Positions 1 through 6,684 of a stretch of DNA of 12,445 nucleotides are shown in pieces. Source of the DNA: Cyanobium sp. NIES-981. Lineage in GTDB: Bacteria; Cyanobacteriota; Cyanobacteriia; PCC-6307; Cyanobiaceae. The first letter of the stretch is position 1. Every line of letters begins with the position of its first letter. The DNA lies in the NCBI GenBank assembly GCA_945907085.1, contig CAMDSS010000035.1:1-12445 (forward strand), written 5' to 3'. Made by a program: the position numbers and the translations under genes. The notes below the pieces were generated by a model. The model was not told the DNA's origin. It made no database searches and worked only from the letters and a program-made list of their open reading frames with translations.

Positions 1-2
1 AC

Positions 3-197
3 GCCGATGTGCCGTTTTTGCCCCTGCTCGATGGCCTATTGGCGAATCCCAACTGGCGGCAGTGGCTCTGCGCTGATGGCCTGCATCTCAACACGGAAGG
101 GCACCGCCAGGTGTACGAACGCATCAGCCACTGGCCTGCCCTTCTGCAATGGGCCGATCAGGATCCAGCCGCCGCAGCGAATCACCCAAACCGGTGA
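3..197 (+). CDS. GDSL/SGNH-family hydrolase, C-terminal fragment
   Basis: This is the 3' end of a gene that begins outside the window; the frame is open from base 3 to the TGA at 195-197. The visible 64 residues contain DGLHLNTEGH, which matches the last conserved block of SGNH hydrolases (GDSL-type esterases), where the Asp and His of the D-x-x-H pair complete the catalytic triad with an upstream Ser. The nucleophile block and the G and N blocks lie off the left edge, so substrate and localisation cannot be judged. A short Ala/Pro/Asn tail follows the last helix, as expected near a natural C-terminus. A GTG at base 9 is only an internal codon, because the frame is open back to the edge. Family call from the block V motif only. 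Confidence 0.75.
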   Translation, partial: ADVPFLPLLDGLLANPNWRQWLCADGLHLNTEGHRQVYERISHWPALLQWADQDPAAAANHPNR

Positions 198-286
198 GGG
201 GCCATTCCTCCCCCTGGGGGACGCCCTAACCCAAGGGACCAGAGAGCGTAAATGCCCCCTACCGGCGTTTTCATCGTCCAGGCTCC

Positions 287-1270
287 ATGGCCCAATCCAC
301 CCCCATCAAGTCCGAACGTCGCTCACGCAACAAGCAATGGTTCCAGGCCTTGGCCCAGGCCAACCAATCCAAACAAGCCGAACTGACCCTGCACTGGCGC
401 AATGCCCTGGTCAGCGAAAATTTGGCCCTCGTCCGCAAGGTCGCTAACCGACTTAGCAAGCAGACAGGCCAACCATTTGACGAGCTGGTTTCAGCTGGAA
501 GCCTGGGGCTGATTCGGGCCGTGGAGGCCTTCGACCTCAAACACGATTGCGTCCTAAGCAGCTTTGCGGTGCCCTACATCCGCGGGGCGATTTTGCACGA
601 CCAGCGGGACAACCACCAACCGCTCAAAACCCCCAGGCGACTGCGCGAGCTGCACCAGCGGGCACGACGGCTGGAAGAACAACGGCGCCGCCAGGGCGCC
701 GCACCCCTGGGTGCCGCCGAACTTGCCGGGGCCTTGAACTGCCGGATTGAGCAGCTGGAAGAGGCCAAACGGGTGCAGCGGGCCCTGAAGGTGCTGAGCC
801 TCGATGCCCCTTTTCCTGGGAACCACCAAACCTGGGGACAAGGCCCATGCCTGGTGGATCAGATTGCCGCCCCAGAAACCAGCGATGGCCCCAGCCAGGC
901 GCAGCGGAGCTGGCTGGAGTGCCAGTTGAAGGCCCTATCGGGCCTGGATCGCGCCCTGCTCCAGGGCCACTGGATCCTTGAGCGCAGCTGGAAAGAGCTT
1001 GGTTTTCAGTTGCGCATGGCTCCCAAGCAAGCCCAAGCCCGGGCTGAAGCCGCCCTCGACCAGCTACGCCACAACCTGAGCCGGGAGGCCCAGGAGCAGG
1101 AAGCAGGCCATGGCGATGAGGGCCGCAATCGTGGTTTGCAGGCCATTCACGAGTTCATTGGTGAGCCAGCGAAAGCGGTGTTGGCAGGTCGCCCCAATCA
1201 CGCTTTCAATCAGGGTGGCCAGCAAGCCCACCAGGGTGACGAGGATCCACCCCATCGCCGTTGGCACTAG
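287..1270 (+). CDS. sigF: Group 3 (SigF-like) RNA polymerase sigma factor with antisense-overlapping tail
   Basis: Sigma-70 family subunit that would direct RNA polymerase to alternative promoters. Region 2 lies at about residues 40-115: a helix NLALVRKVANRLSKQTGQPF, then ELVSAGSLGLIRAVEAFD and FAVPYIRGAILH. Region 3 covers about 115-175 (TPRRLRELHQRARRL, ending SLDAP), a pattern typical of cyanobacterial SigF and Bacillus SigB/SigF. Region 4 (about 214-264) is weakly conserved, but SWKELGFQLRM and ALDQLRHNL still fit the helix-turn-helix pattern, so the frame looks genuine to there. Residues 260-327 overlap the 3' end of the convergent DUF92 gene by 207 bp and resemble no sigma region; they look like antisense readthrough. 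Natural SigF proteins are usually near 260 residues. The ATG start has only a weak AGG upstream. The group assignment is by eye; SigF rather than another alternative sigma is an inference. Confidence 0.85.
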   Translation: MAQSTPIKSERRSRNKQWFQALAQANQSKQAELTLHWRNALVSENLALVRKVANRLSKQTGQPFDELVSAGSLGLIRAVEAFDLKHDCVLSSFAVPYIRGAILHDQRDNHQPLKTPRRLRELHQRARRLEEQRRRQGAAPLGAAELAGALNCRIEQLEEAKRVQRALKVLSLDAPFPGNHQTWGQGPCLVDQIAAPETSDGPSQAQRSWLECQLKALSGLDRALLQGHWILERSWKELGFQLRMAPKQAQARAEAALDQLRHNLSREAQEQEAGHGDEGRNRGLQAIHEFIGEPAKAVLAGRPNHAFNQGGQQAHQGDEDPPHRRWH

Positions 1271-1822
1271 CCCCAACAGGCCCATCAGCGAGGCCATGAG
1301 GGCACTACCCACCAGGCTGGCGGCGGTGCCCTCCAGGCTGATGGCACCCTCCGTACCGGGGGGGACCGCTCGAAGGGTGGTGATTAACAGGGTGTGGCGG
1401 CCCCAGCGCTTGCCGATTTCACTGCCGAAGGTATCCGCCAACTTGGCGGCAAAACTGGCGGCAAAACCCACCAGCAACACCGGGGTGGCCTGGGGGGGAA
1501 GGAGTTGGCTCGCCAGGGCCAACACGGCACCGGTAGCCGCCGAACCCCAGACATTTTCGGGGCCCCGCCGACCACCCCTGGCTTCCGCCAGACCCCGGGC
1601 CTGCTTGCTGCGAAAGCCCAGCTTGGTGACCATCGAGCCCAGGGCCAAATAGGCCACCACGGCCAACCAGCCCCTGGGCCCCAAGCTGCCCCAAAGGAGG
1701 GTGCCGAGGATGCCGGCATGCACCCAGCCCGCCTTGGTCAGCAGGGGCAGTCGCTGGGCCAGGGCAATCAACAACCCATTGATCAACAGGGCAGAGAACC
1801 AGCTCAGCAGGACGGCAATCAA
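1064..1822 (-). CDS. DUF92 / TIGR00297 membrane protein (VTE6-type phytyl-phosphate kinase homologue)
   Basis: Polytopic inner- or thylakoid-membrane protein of 252 residues, normal for the family. Motifs seen are KLGFRSKQARGLAEARGG at about 67-84, GPENVWGSAATG at 87-98, AAKLADTFGSEIG at about 125-137, GTEGAISLEGT at about 156-166, and a C-terminal LIESVIGATCQHRF block followed by WLTNE. Hydrophobic segments alternate with these loops. The plant homologue VTE6 phosphorylates phytyl phosphate to phytyl diphosphate for tocopherol and phylloquinone synthesis; the same role here is inferred from family membership. No ATG fits the start. TTG at 1820-1822 is chosen because a GAGG lies 8 bases upstream. 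The gene converges on, and overlaps by 207 bp, the sigma factor gene, and is divergent from the next gene. Confidence 0.85.
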   Translation of the reverse strand: MIAVLLSWFSALLINGLLIALAQRLPLLTKAGWVHAGILGTLLWGSLGPRGWLAVVAYLALGSMVTKLGFRSKQARGLAEARGGRRGPENVWGSAATGAVLALASQLLPPQATPVLLVGFAASFAAKLADTFGSEIGKRWGRHTLLITTLRAVPPGTEGAISLEGTAASLVGSALMASLMGLLGLVPTAMGWILVTLVGLLATLIESVIGATCQHRFRWLTNELVNGLQTTIAALIAMACFLLLGLPAQVVA

Positions 1823-1830
1823 CGCAGGGA

Positions 1831-1834
1831 CCTC
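1831..1834 (-). promoter_or_regulatory. Shine-Dalgarno GAGG that selects a TTG start
   Basis: Read on the minus strand, GAGG is followed by 8 bases and then TTG ATT GCC. The frame is open farther upstream but offers no ATG or GTG, so this site decides the start of the DUF92 gene. Based on spacing and match only. Confidence 0.5.
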
Positions 1835-1914
1835 GCTTCTGTTGCACAGATCTAAGCCAGGCCGCTGAAGTGGCCAATCGCCATTGATAATCGGCTCAAG
1901 ACGTTGCTGCCGTC

Positions 1915-2346
1915 ATGGTGTTTAACCGCAAGGAAGTTTTCCGCCACGATTTCGGCAGCGAAGGCGCCGAACCGGCTGCGATTGCGATCAGGCCTGCAAC
2001 TGAAAAAGCTTCAGCAAACAAAGCTTCTGCCACCAAAGCTTCTGCACCCAAGACTGCAGTAGCCCTGCCCGGCGATTCCTTCCAGTTCCAAGCGCCCAAG
2101 GCAGGCGGAGCATCCCCAGAAGCCAAACAAGCTGGCAACACTGAAGCCCCCGCGAGCACCCTCACCACGGCCGAAGCCATCGCCGCCGAGCTGCGCGCTG
2201 CCCAAGAGGCCATGCCAGCGCCGAGCAACGCCACCTTCGCGCCCGACTGCCTCAATCCCATCAACGCGGTCCCCATGGTCCGCCGCAGCGCCGGCGCAAA
2301 CCTCGCGGGCTTTAAGACCATGGGCAAAGAGATGCTCAAGAGCTGA
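1915..2346 (+). CDS. Conserved-looking hypothetical protein, Ala/Lys-rich with KASA repeats
   Basis: A 143-residue protein of unknown function. It begins with a polar block MVFNRKEVFRHDFG, continues through an Ala/Pro/Lys-rich, probably disordered middle (about 17-80) and ends in a more ordered section: a helix around residues 82-98 (TLTTAEAIAAELRAAQEA) and a tail with NPINAVPMVRRSAGA and AGFKTMGKEMLKS. There is no signal peptide, membrane segment or recognised domain. The middle carries three tandem 5-residue units (KASAN, KASAT, KASAP). The ATG at 1915 has no clear ribosome-binding site. The gene lies between the divergent DUF92 gene and the convergent rsmE gene, 20 bp from the rsmE stop. 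The antisense frame is also open but shows only compositional bias. The structured ends argue for a real gene; function is not assignable. Confidence 0.7.
   Translation: MVFNRKEVFRHDFGSEGAEPAAIAIRPATEKASANKASATKASAPKTAVALPGDSFQFQAPKAGGASPEAKQAGNTEAPASTLTTAEAIAAELRAAQEAMPAPSNATFAPDCLNPINAVPMVRRSAGANLAGFKTMGKEMLKS
2005..2049 (+). repeat. Three tandem 15-bp units encoding KASAx
   Basis: AAAGCTTCAGC starts at 2005, and AAAGCTTCTGC starts at 2020 and again at 2035. The period is 15 bp, so the frame is kept and KASAN-KASAT-KASAP is produced. The near-identical codons (all AAA GCT TCN GC) stand out in a G+C-rich genome and suggest recent local duplication. Confidence 0.8.
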
Positions 2347-2366
2347 TAGCTGGGCGAGCAACGCCC

Positions 2367-3128
2367 CTACAAGCCCGCCCGCCAATGGCTGAGCAGCGCC
2401 GCAGCAGCTACTGCCGCCGTGGAACTGCGCAGAATCGTGGGCCCCAGGCTGACCGGAATCCAGCCCTGGGAGATGGCCAGCCCTTCTTCGGCGGGGCTCC
2501 AGCCCCCTTCTGGACCAATCGCCATCACAACTCCCTTACCAGGCTCTGAATCAGCGAGCACAGGCGAAAGGCTTGTCTGGTTCAGCACCGCCGCCAACAA
2601 GGGAAGATCGTCGCGGCGGGTCGTCGCGAGCAGGCCGAGGCCGAAGGGCGGTTGGCCCAAGCAAGCTTCGGCTGGCTGTAAGGCCCCCAGTTCGGGAGAC
2701 CACAGCCGTTCACACTGCTCCACCGCCTCCCGCAGGATCAGGTGGCAGCGCTCGCTGTTGAACGGGCCTGGAACACTGCGCTCAGCCTTGAGGGGCGTGA
2801 GGCGATCAAAGCCCAATTCACAGGCCATGCGCAGCACCAGCTCCCCATCGCGCTTGGGCAAGGCCACCGCCAATTCCATGGGCAGCAAAGGCCTGGATTC
2901 CGTCTGCAGGGGCGCATGCACCGGTTGATCCAAAACCGCAGCAGTGCCTCCCGCAAGCGTGGCGCTCCAGAGATGGCCCGCCCCATCAGCGATGGCAAAA
3001 CGGTCGCCCTCGCGCAGCCGCAACACCCGGCGCAGATAGTGCAGTTCCTCGGCTTCGAGCGGCAGCTCAGGGCCCGCACCCACCAGGCGGTGGGGGGAGA
3101 TCAACAGACGACGCAGTTCGCGGACCAC
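2367..3128 (-). CDS. rsmE: 16S rRNA (uracil-1498-N3) methyltransferase RsmE
   Basis: Cytoplasmic SPOUT-class enzyme that methylates N3 of U1498 in 16S rRNA using S-adenosylmethionine. The N-terminal PUA-like part shows HYLRRVLRLREGD at residues 30-42 and an AIADGAGHLW strand. The trefoil-knot SAM site shows AIGPEGGWSPAEE at 203-215 and LGPTILRSSTA at 228-238, both diagnostic. EQCERLWSP at 137-145 corresponds to the family's conserved EQ-R-P segment. The length of 253 residues is normal. The start is GTG (3126-3128), directly before VRELRRLLI; no ATG fits. The gene follows the DUF3531 gene on the same strand with a 27-bp gap, so the two probably share a transcript. It converges on the hypothetical gene on its left. 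Confidence 0.95.
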   Translation of the reverse strand: MVRELRRLLISPHRLVGAGPELPLEAEELHYLRRVLRLREGDRFAIADGAGHLWSATLAGGTAAVLDQPVHAPLQTESRPLLPMELAVALPKRDGELVLRMACELGFDRLTPLKAERSVPGPFNSERCHLILREAVEQCERLWSPELGALQPAEACLGQPPFGLGLLATTRRDDLPLLAAVLNQTSLSPVLADSEPGKGVVMAIGPEGGWSPAEEGLAISQGWIPVSLGPTILRSSTAAVAAAALLSHWRAGL

Positions 3129-3155
3129 TGGCTACGGGGGTAGGGGCCGATCGCG

Positions 3156-3599
3156 CTAGTCGTCGAACACTGACTCGGGTTGCTCCTCAATCGGCCAGTC
3201 CTCGTTGAGACCGCCAATCAAGAGCTCCTCAATCTCCACCACATCATGGTTGAGTTGGCGCAGGGCATTGATCAAGACATCGAGGGCGAAGCCATCACTG
3301 GTGCCCAGGTCGAGCCAGCAGCGGGCCCAGTTCTCCTGGTATTCCATGGGGCCCATGTTGTGCATCAAAGCGGGCATGGCCGCCTGGGCGTCTTCGCTGT
3401 CGTAGGCCATCCAGCTGAGCTCGGCGCCCTCGTCATGCACCTGCAACGCCTCAGCGTTGAAGGCGCCGCATTTCCCCAGGAAAAACCAGCTATCCAAGGC
3501 CGTTTCCACGTAGCCCCGTTCACCGCTGCCGGGGGGATTGGCAAAGCGCAGCCAGATCCAGCAATTGAAAGGGTCAAATTCGCGGAAACGCACCTCCAT
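3156..3599 (-). CDS. DUF3531-family protein
   Basis: Soluble 147-residue protein of a family known mainly from cyanobacteria and plastid-bearing organisms; its biochemical role is unknown to me. It opens with MEVRFREFDPFNCWIWLRF and continues with ERGYVETALDSWFFLGKCG and FNAEALQV, which I recognise as the family core. The C-terminal third is acidic and ends EEQPESVFDD. No signal peptide or membrane segment is seen. The frame stays open upstream to 3875, but that extension lies antisense to the ABC ATPase gene and does not resemble the family, so the ATG at 3597-3599 is used. The gene is divergent from the ABC ATPase across 73 bp and probably heads a DUF3531-rsmE transcript. Confidence 0.85.
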   Translation of the reverse strand: MEVRFREFDPFNCWIWLRFANPPGSGERGYVETALDSWFFLGKCGAFNAEALQVHDEGAELSWMAYDSEDAQAAMPALMHNMGPMEYQENWARCWLDLGTSDGFALDVLINALRQLNHDVVEIEELLIGGLNEDWPIEEQPESVFDD

Positions 3600-3672
3600 G
3601 GCTCGATCCAAAACAACAACGATCCCCCTATCAAACACGCCAGGCCCCCAACACACCAGGCATGCTTGGCAG
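3600..3672. promoter_or_regulatory. Divergent promoter interval between DUF3531 and the ABC ATPase
   Basis: These 73 bases separate two divergent start codons, so promoters for both directions must lie here or inside the coding ends. The stretch is A/C-rich on the plus strand. I see no convincing -35/-10 pair and no NtcA-type GTA-N8-TAC site. Assigned from gene layout only. Confidence 0.4.
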
Positions 3673-4314
3673 ATGCTTGAGCTGCGCGACGTCTCGTACC
3701 AAAGCGCCACCGCCGCTTCACCGGTGCTGCGCCAGATCAATCTGCAATTAGCCCTCGGAACGCCTGCCCTGGTGGCAGGGCCGAGTGGCTGCGGCAAAAC
3801 CACCTTGCTCGAGGTGATCAGTGGTCTGGCGGAGCCCAAGACCGGCTCGATCACCTGGGATGGCGAAGGACTCAACGGTCGCCAACGGCGCTGGCTGTGC
3901 GGCCTGGTCTTTCAGTTTCCCGAACGCCATTTCCTTGGGCTCAGCGTGGGCCAGGAATTGAAATTGGGCCAGCGGCGCCTCAGTGCCGACAACGCCGAAG
4001 CCGTGCTTGCCCTGGTGGGCCTGGGGGGGCTCTCCCTCCAGCAGGCACCGGAACAGCTCAGTGGCGGCCAACAACGGCGGCTGGCCCTGGCGGTGCAACT
4101 GCTGCGCAACCCCAAGGTGCTGCTCCTGGATGAACCCACGGCCGGCCTCGACTGGAGCGTGCGCCGAGAGATCCTCGATCTGCTGGCTGTTCTCTCCAAG
4201 GACCGCATGTTGTTGGTGGTCACCCACGAACCGGAGCTGTTCGAAGGGGTGATCGCCCAGGGATGGCGCATGCACGACGGCATGCTTGCCCCCCTTGGGC
4301 TGCCAAGGGCCTGA
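3673..4314 (+). CDS. ABC transporter ATP-binding protein, ECF (CbiO/EcfA) type
   Basis: Stand-alone nucleotide-binding subunit of 213 residues. Walker A is GPSGCGKTT at 36-44, the Q-loop is in VFQFPERHF with Gln81, the signature LSGGQ is at 129-133, Walker B with its Glu is VLLLDEP at 149-155, and the switch His is His185 (VVTHEPE). The FQFPE segment is typical of energy-coupling-factor ATPases that drive uptake of vitamins or metals. No transmembrane (T) or substrate-binding (S) subunit is present in the window, so the substrate is unknown; plastids have related lone ATPases. The frame is open back to 3538, but that part is antisense to the DUF3531 gene, so ATG 3673 before LELRDVSY is chosen. 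hslO starts 15 bp downstream, suggesting a shared transcript. Confidence 0.88.
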   Translation: MLELRDVSYQSATAASPVLRQINLQLALGTPALVAGPSGCGKTTLLEVISGLAEPKTGSITWDGEGLNGRQRRWLCGLVFQFPERHFLGLSVGQELKLGQRRLSADNAEAVLALVGLGGLSLQQAPEQLSGGQQRRLALAVQLLRNPKVLLLDEPTAGLDWSVRREILDLLAVLSKDRMLLVVTHEPELFEGVIAQGWRMHDGMLAPLGLPRA

Positions 4315-4329
4315 AGAGCGATTCGTACG

Positions 4330-5262
4330 ATGCCTGAATCAGGTGACCATCCTTTGGACGACCAGTTGTTGCGGGCTACAGCTGCCGATGGAGGCATCCG
4401 CATGGTCGCCGTGACCACCACCGAAGCCAGTCGGGTGGCCCGCCAAAGGCATGGGCTGTCCTTTCTCACCACGGCCCTATTGGGCCGCAGCATGACGGCC
4501 GGATTACTGCTCGCCAGCTCCATGAAGGTGGCCCATGGCCGGGTCAACCTGCGCATCCAATCCGATGGCCCCCTAAAGGGATTGATGGTGGATGCGGGGC
4601 GCGATGGCACGGTGCGGGGCTACGTGGGCAACCCCCAGCTCGAGTTGGATCTGGTGCAACCCACCGATGGCGGCAGCCAGTTCGACTTCAAAACAGCCAC
4701 CGGCACGGGCTACCTCCACGTGGTCCGCGACCTGGGCGAAGGTGAACCGTTCAGCTCCACGGTGGAATTGGTGAGCGGTGGCATTGGCGACGACCTCGCC
4801 TCCTACCTGGTCCATTCCGAGCAAACCCCATCGGCGGTGTTTGTGGGCGAGCAGATCGATAGCCAAGGGGTGCGCTGCAGCGGTGGAGTACTGGTGCAGG
4901 TACTCCCCAAGGCCGCCCTCGAACCCGCCCTGGTGGCCCTGTTGGAGGAGCGCTGCCAGGAGGTGAGGGGCTTCAGCCAACGGCTAGCCGAGCACGCCAC
5001 CAACCTGCAGGGCCTCCTCGAAGACATCTTCCCCGACCTCGATCCCCAGCCCCTGGAACAGGTGGCCAACCGCCAGGGCGTGAGGTTCCAGTGCACCTGC
5101 AGCAGGGACCGCAGCGTTGGGGCCCTGCAACTGCTGGGCAAGGTTGAACTCACCGCCATGCTGCAGGAAGACGGCCAGGCGGAGCTTATCTGCCACTTCT
5201 GCAATGAACATTACGTGGTGGAACCGCCAGAACTGGAAGCCTTGATTCAGGCCGCCAGCTGA
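4330..5262 (+). CDS. hslO: Redox-regulated chaperone Hsp33 (HslO)
   Basis: Cytoplasmic holdase that is activated when oxidants release a zinc ion from four cysteines and the C-terminal domain unfolds. The N-terminal body (about 10-240) includes DQLLRATAADGGIRMVAV, TTALLGRSMTAG, RIQSDGPLKGLMVDAG and GYVGNP, all family-typical. The zinc switch is complete: Cys255-x-Cys257 (CTC) and Cys288-x-x-Cys291 (CHFC). The length of 310 residues is close to other cyanobacterial members. The ATG start sits 15 bp after the ABC ATPase stop, so the two genes are likely co-transcribed. The gene converges on the CPP1-like gene with 22 bp between stop codons and no visible hairpin terminator. Confidence 0.95.
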   Translation: MPESGDHPLDDQLLRATAADGGIRMVAVTTTEASRVARQRHGLSFLTTALLGRSMTAGLLLASSMKVAHGRVNLRIQSDGPLKGLMVDAGRDGTVRGYVGNPQLELDLVQPTDGGSQFDFKTATGTGYLHVVRDLGEGEPFSSTVELVSGGIGDDLASYLVHSEQTPSAVFVGEQIDSQGVRCSGGVLVQVLPKAALEPALVALLEERCQEVRGFSQRLAEHATNLQGLLEDIFPDLDPQPLEQVANRQGVRFQCTCSRDRSVGALQLLGKVELTAMLQEDGQAELICHFCNEHYVVEPPELEALIQAAS

Positions 5263-5284
5263 AGCGCGTTGCTCCCTTGGGGCC

Positions 5285-5977
5285 CTAACCGAGCAGCAGC
5301 GCTCCCAAAAGCAACACCACCAGGGCGGGCAAGCTCTGCACCTGCACAGAAGACAGGGGAAAGCCCATGGGAAGGGATGGATCCAAGCCCGCCGCCAGCA
5401 GACCACCGAGCACCAAACCGAGGCTCAGCAAGCCAACGCTCCAACCCACGGCCTTAAGAAACTTGCCAGTGCGCCGCTGGAGATTGATCACGGCCATGCC
5501 TGTAGCCAAGGCCAACAACAACTCCGGCGGGGCCGCAGGCACCAACACCAACAGGCCCAGTAAAACCCCCGATGTGGCCAGAGGAAACCAGAGCTCCCGG
5601 CCCTCGGCAGCCGGCGACACCCTGGGCAAGGCCGCCTGGGCAAATTTGGGCAACTGGGTGAGCTTGGGCAGCTGGGGAAGCTTGGGCAGGGCGGACACAG
5701 ACAATTTCTGGGCCGGCGGTACCTGTTCCCGTTGGGATGCGGTTTTAGCTGCGGTGCTCACCTTGCCTTGCTGGCGCTCCTTCAAGCGCTCCATCAACAC
5801 GGCGTCGTAGGCGGCCTCTACCTTGGAAGAAGCCATGGTGTCGCCAGCAGCTTCAAGGAGGCGGGCCCGTTTTGCGGCCTGTACCTCATCAAAACTGGCA
5901 TCGGCCGTGATCCCCAAGCGCTCGTAGGGGCCCGGGGCATCGGCCGGCGGCGAGGGCGAATCGGAGCGTTGGTTCAT
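5285..5977 (-). CDS. CPP1-like (DUF3353) J-domain-derived membrane protein
   Basis: A 230-residue protein with a J-like N-terminal domain (about 17-70: PYERLGITADASFDEVQAAK, then VEAAYDAVLMERLKERQQGK) that lacks the HPD tripeptide needed to stimulate Hsp70. A Lys/Pro/Leu linker with LPKLPQLPKLTQLPK follows at about 98-112, then four hydrophobic segments near 133-150, 154-167, 175-197 and 214-229. This layout matches CPP1/Cdf1 proteins; the plant CPP1 stabilises protochlorophyllide oxidoreductase as a holdase. The same role here is family-based inference. The ATG at 5975-5977 is preferred over an in-frame TTG two codons upstream; GGGTGG lies just before it. It converges with hslO and lies downstream of the DUF1651-like gene on the same strand. 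Confidence 0.85.
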   Translation of the reverse strand: MNQRSDSPSPPADAPGPYERLGITADASFDEVQAAKRARLLEAAGDTMASSKVEAAYDAVLMERLKERQQGKVSTAAKTASQREQVPPAQKLSVSALPKLPQLPKLTQLPKFAQAALPRVSPAAEGRELWFPLATSGVLLGLLVLVPAAPPELLLALATGMAVINLQRRTGKFLKAVGWSVGLLSLGLVLGGLLAAGLDPSLPMGFPLSSVQVQSLPALVVLLLGALLLG

Positions 5978-6067
5978 AGGCAACCACCCTATCGACGTCA
6001 GCCCGGCAATGGGCCGCTCTAGGGACCAATCAACAAACCAAGCAACAGTGACCCTTCAAACTGTCCC

Positions 6068-6307
6068 CTAAAACAGGGGCTCACTGTTTTGGTAACCATC
6101 GTCCTGTTGAAGGTGGCGGCAGGTTCGTTCAGCCTCGGCCAACAGCAGCCGCTGACGGTGCTTCAGCAAAGGAATCTGGGGGGGCAAATGGCTGCCCTCC
6201 CGCATCACGATCGTGCCGGACGACAAGTCCTCAAGATCGGGTTGGAAATTGACGTAATCGCAGCCCCCGTCAGGGCGGGGACGCACCAGCCAAACCGGCT
6301 TGGGCAT
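6068..6307 (-). CDS. Small DUF1651-like protein
   Basis: A 79-residue protein without signal peptide or membrane segment. The N-terminus (PVWLVRP, then GGCDYVNFQPD) and the C-terminal pattern PLLKHRQRLLLAEAERTCRHL followed by GY and EPLF resemble the small DUF1651 proteins common in Synechococcus and Prochlorococcus. Those end with a K-x-R-x-x-L motif, an alpha helix and a G-W/Y turn. Function unknown. The ATG at 6305-6307 is the only reasonable start. The gene reads away from the 700-base A+T-rich region, which must hold its promoter, and toward the CPP1-like gene 90 bp farther on. The family assignment is from memory of the pattern and is moderate; that it is coding is more likely than the family name. 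Confidence 0.6.
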   Translation of the reverse strand: MPKPVWLVRPRPDGGCDYVNFQPDLEDLSSGTIVMREGSHLPPQIPLLKHRQRLLLAEAERTCRHLQQDDGYQNSEPLF

Positions 6308-6428
6308 CGCTGTGAAGGTTCATTACAGCCATGCTGGCGCGGACGGTGGCCAACTGTGACTTCGCCTCCAAAATTGCCGTAGGGCCGAAGGCACAGGTAC
6401 GGGGCCCGATCCCCAGAAAGGAAAAAGG

Positions 6429-6463
6429 TTAGATTTTACTCTAATCAAAACCCATTAGATTTT
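6429..6463. repeat. TTAGA half-site cluster (inverted plus direct repeat)
   Basis: TTAGA (6429-6433) and TCTAA (6440-6444) form an inverted repeat with a 6-base spacer, and TTAGATTTT occurs twice in direct orientation (6429-6437 and 6455-6463, 26 bp apart). The cluster lies about 120 bp upstream of the minus-strand small gene, where an operator could sit. The region is very A+T-rich, so chance is a real alternative. Confidence 0.35.
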
Positions 6464-6684
6464 TAATTGTGCTGATAAGCAATAATTGACCCAGCCAACA
6501 ATCTACGGAGAAAACGTCACTCCCCCCAGCAGGGGCAGAAGGAGCGCAAGCACTATTACATAGAAACAGAAGGACAGGGTATAGCAAACTTCACCAAGAG
6601 GGGCTATGTGACGCAGTGACATCGGCGAACTCGTGGGCTAACAAGGGCAAAGTCCCCATTAACCATACAGCACAAACACCACTA

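Noticed and set aside
1394..1855. Plus-strand open frames across the DUF92 gene
   Set aside because: They are Gly/Gln/Pro-rich shadows of a clearly recognisable membrane protein on the other strand.
1896..2339. Minus-strand open frame opposite the KASA-repeat protein
   Set aside because: It is Ala/Leu/Gly-rich without motif structure; the plus frame has ordered ends and is better placed between its neighbours.
3538..3672. Upstream extension of the ABC ATPase frame
   Set aside because: It is antisense to the DUF3531 gene and the ATPase domain begins right at ATG 3673.
3600..3875. Upstream extension of the DUF3531 frame (92 more residues)
   Set aside because: It lies antisense to the start of the ABC ATPase gene, resembles no family, and the DUF3531 core begins at the ATG at 3599.
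5981..5983. TTG as start of the CPP1-like gene
   Set aside because: An ATG two codons downstream has comparable spacing to a G-rich site and is the simpler choice.
6065..6079. CCCCT-AAAAC-AGGGG near the stop of the small minus-strand gene as a terminator
   Set aside because: It overlaps the end of the coding sequence, has only a 5-bp stem and no clear T-run in the right direction.
6524..6535. CCCC-AGCA-GGGG hairpin
   Set aside because: A 4-bp stem without a T-run is too short to interpret.
6607..6621. TGTGACGCAGTGACA, reminiscent of a CRP-type site
   Set aside because: Only TGT-n-AC and GT-n-ACA pair; it does not match TGTGA-N6-TCACA and is not an NtcA site, so it is too weak to call despite the nearby nucleotide-binding-fold exporter.
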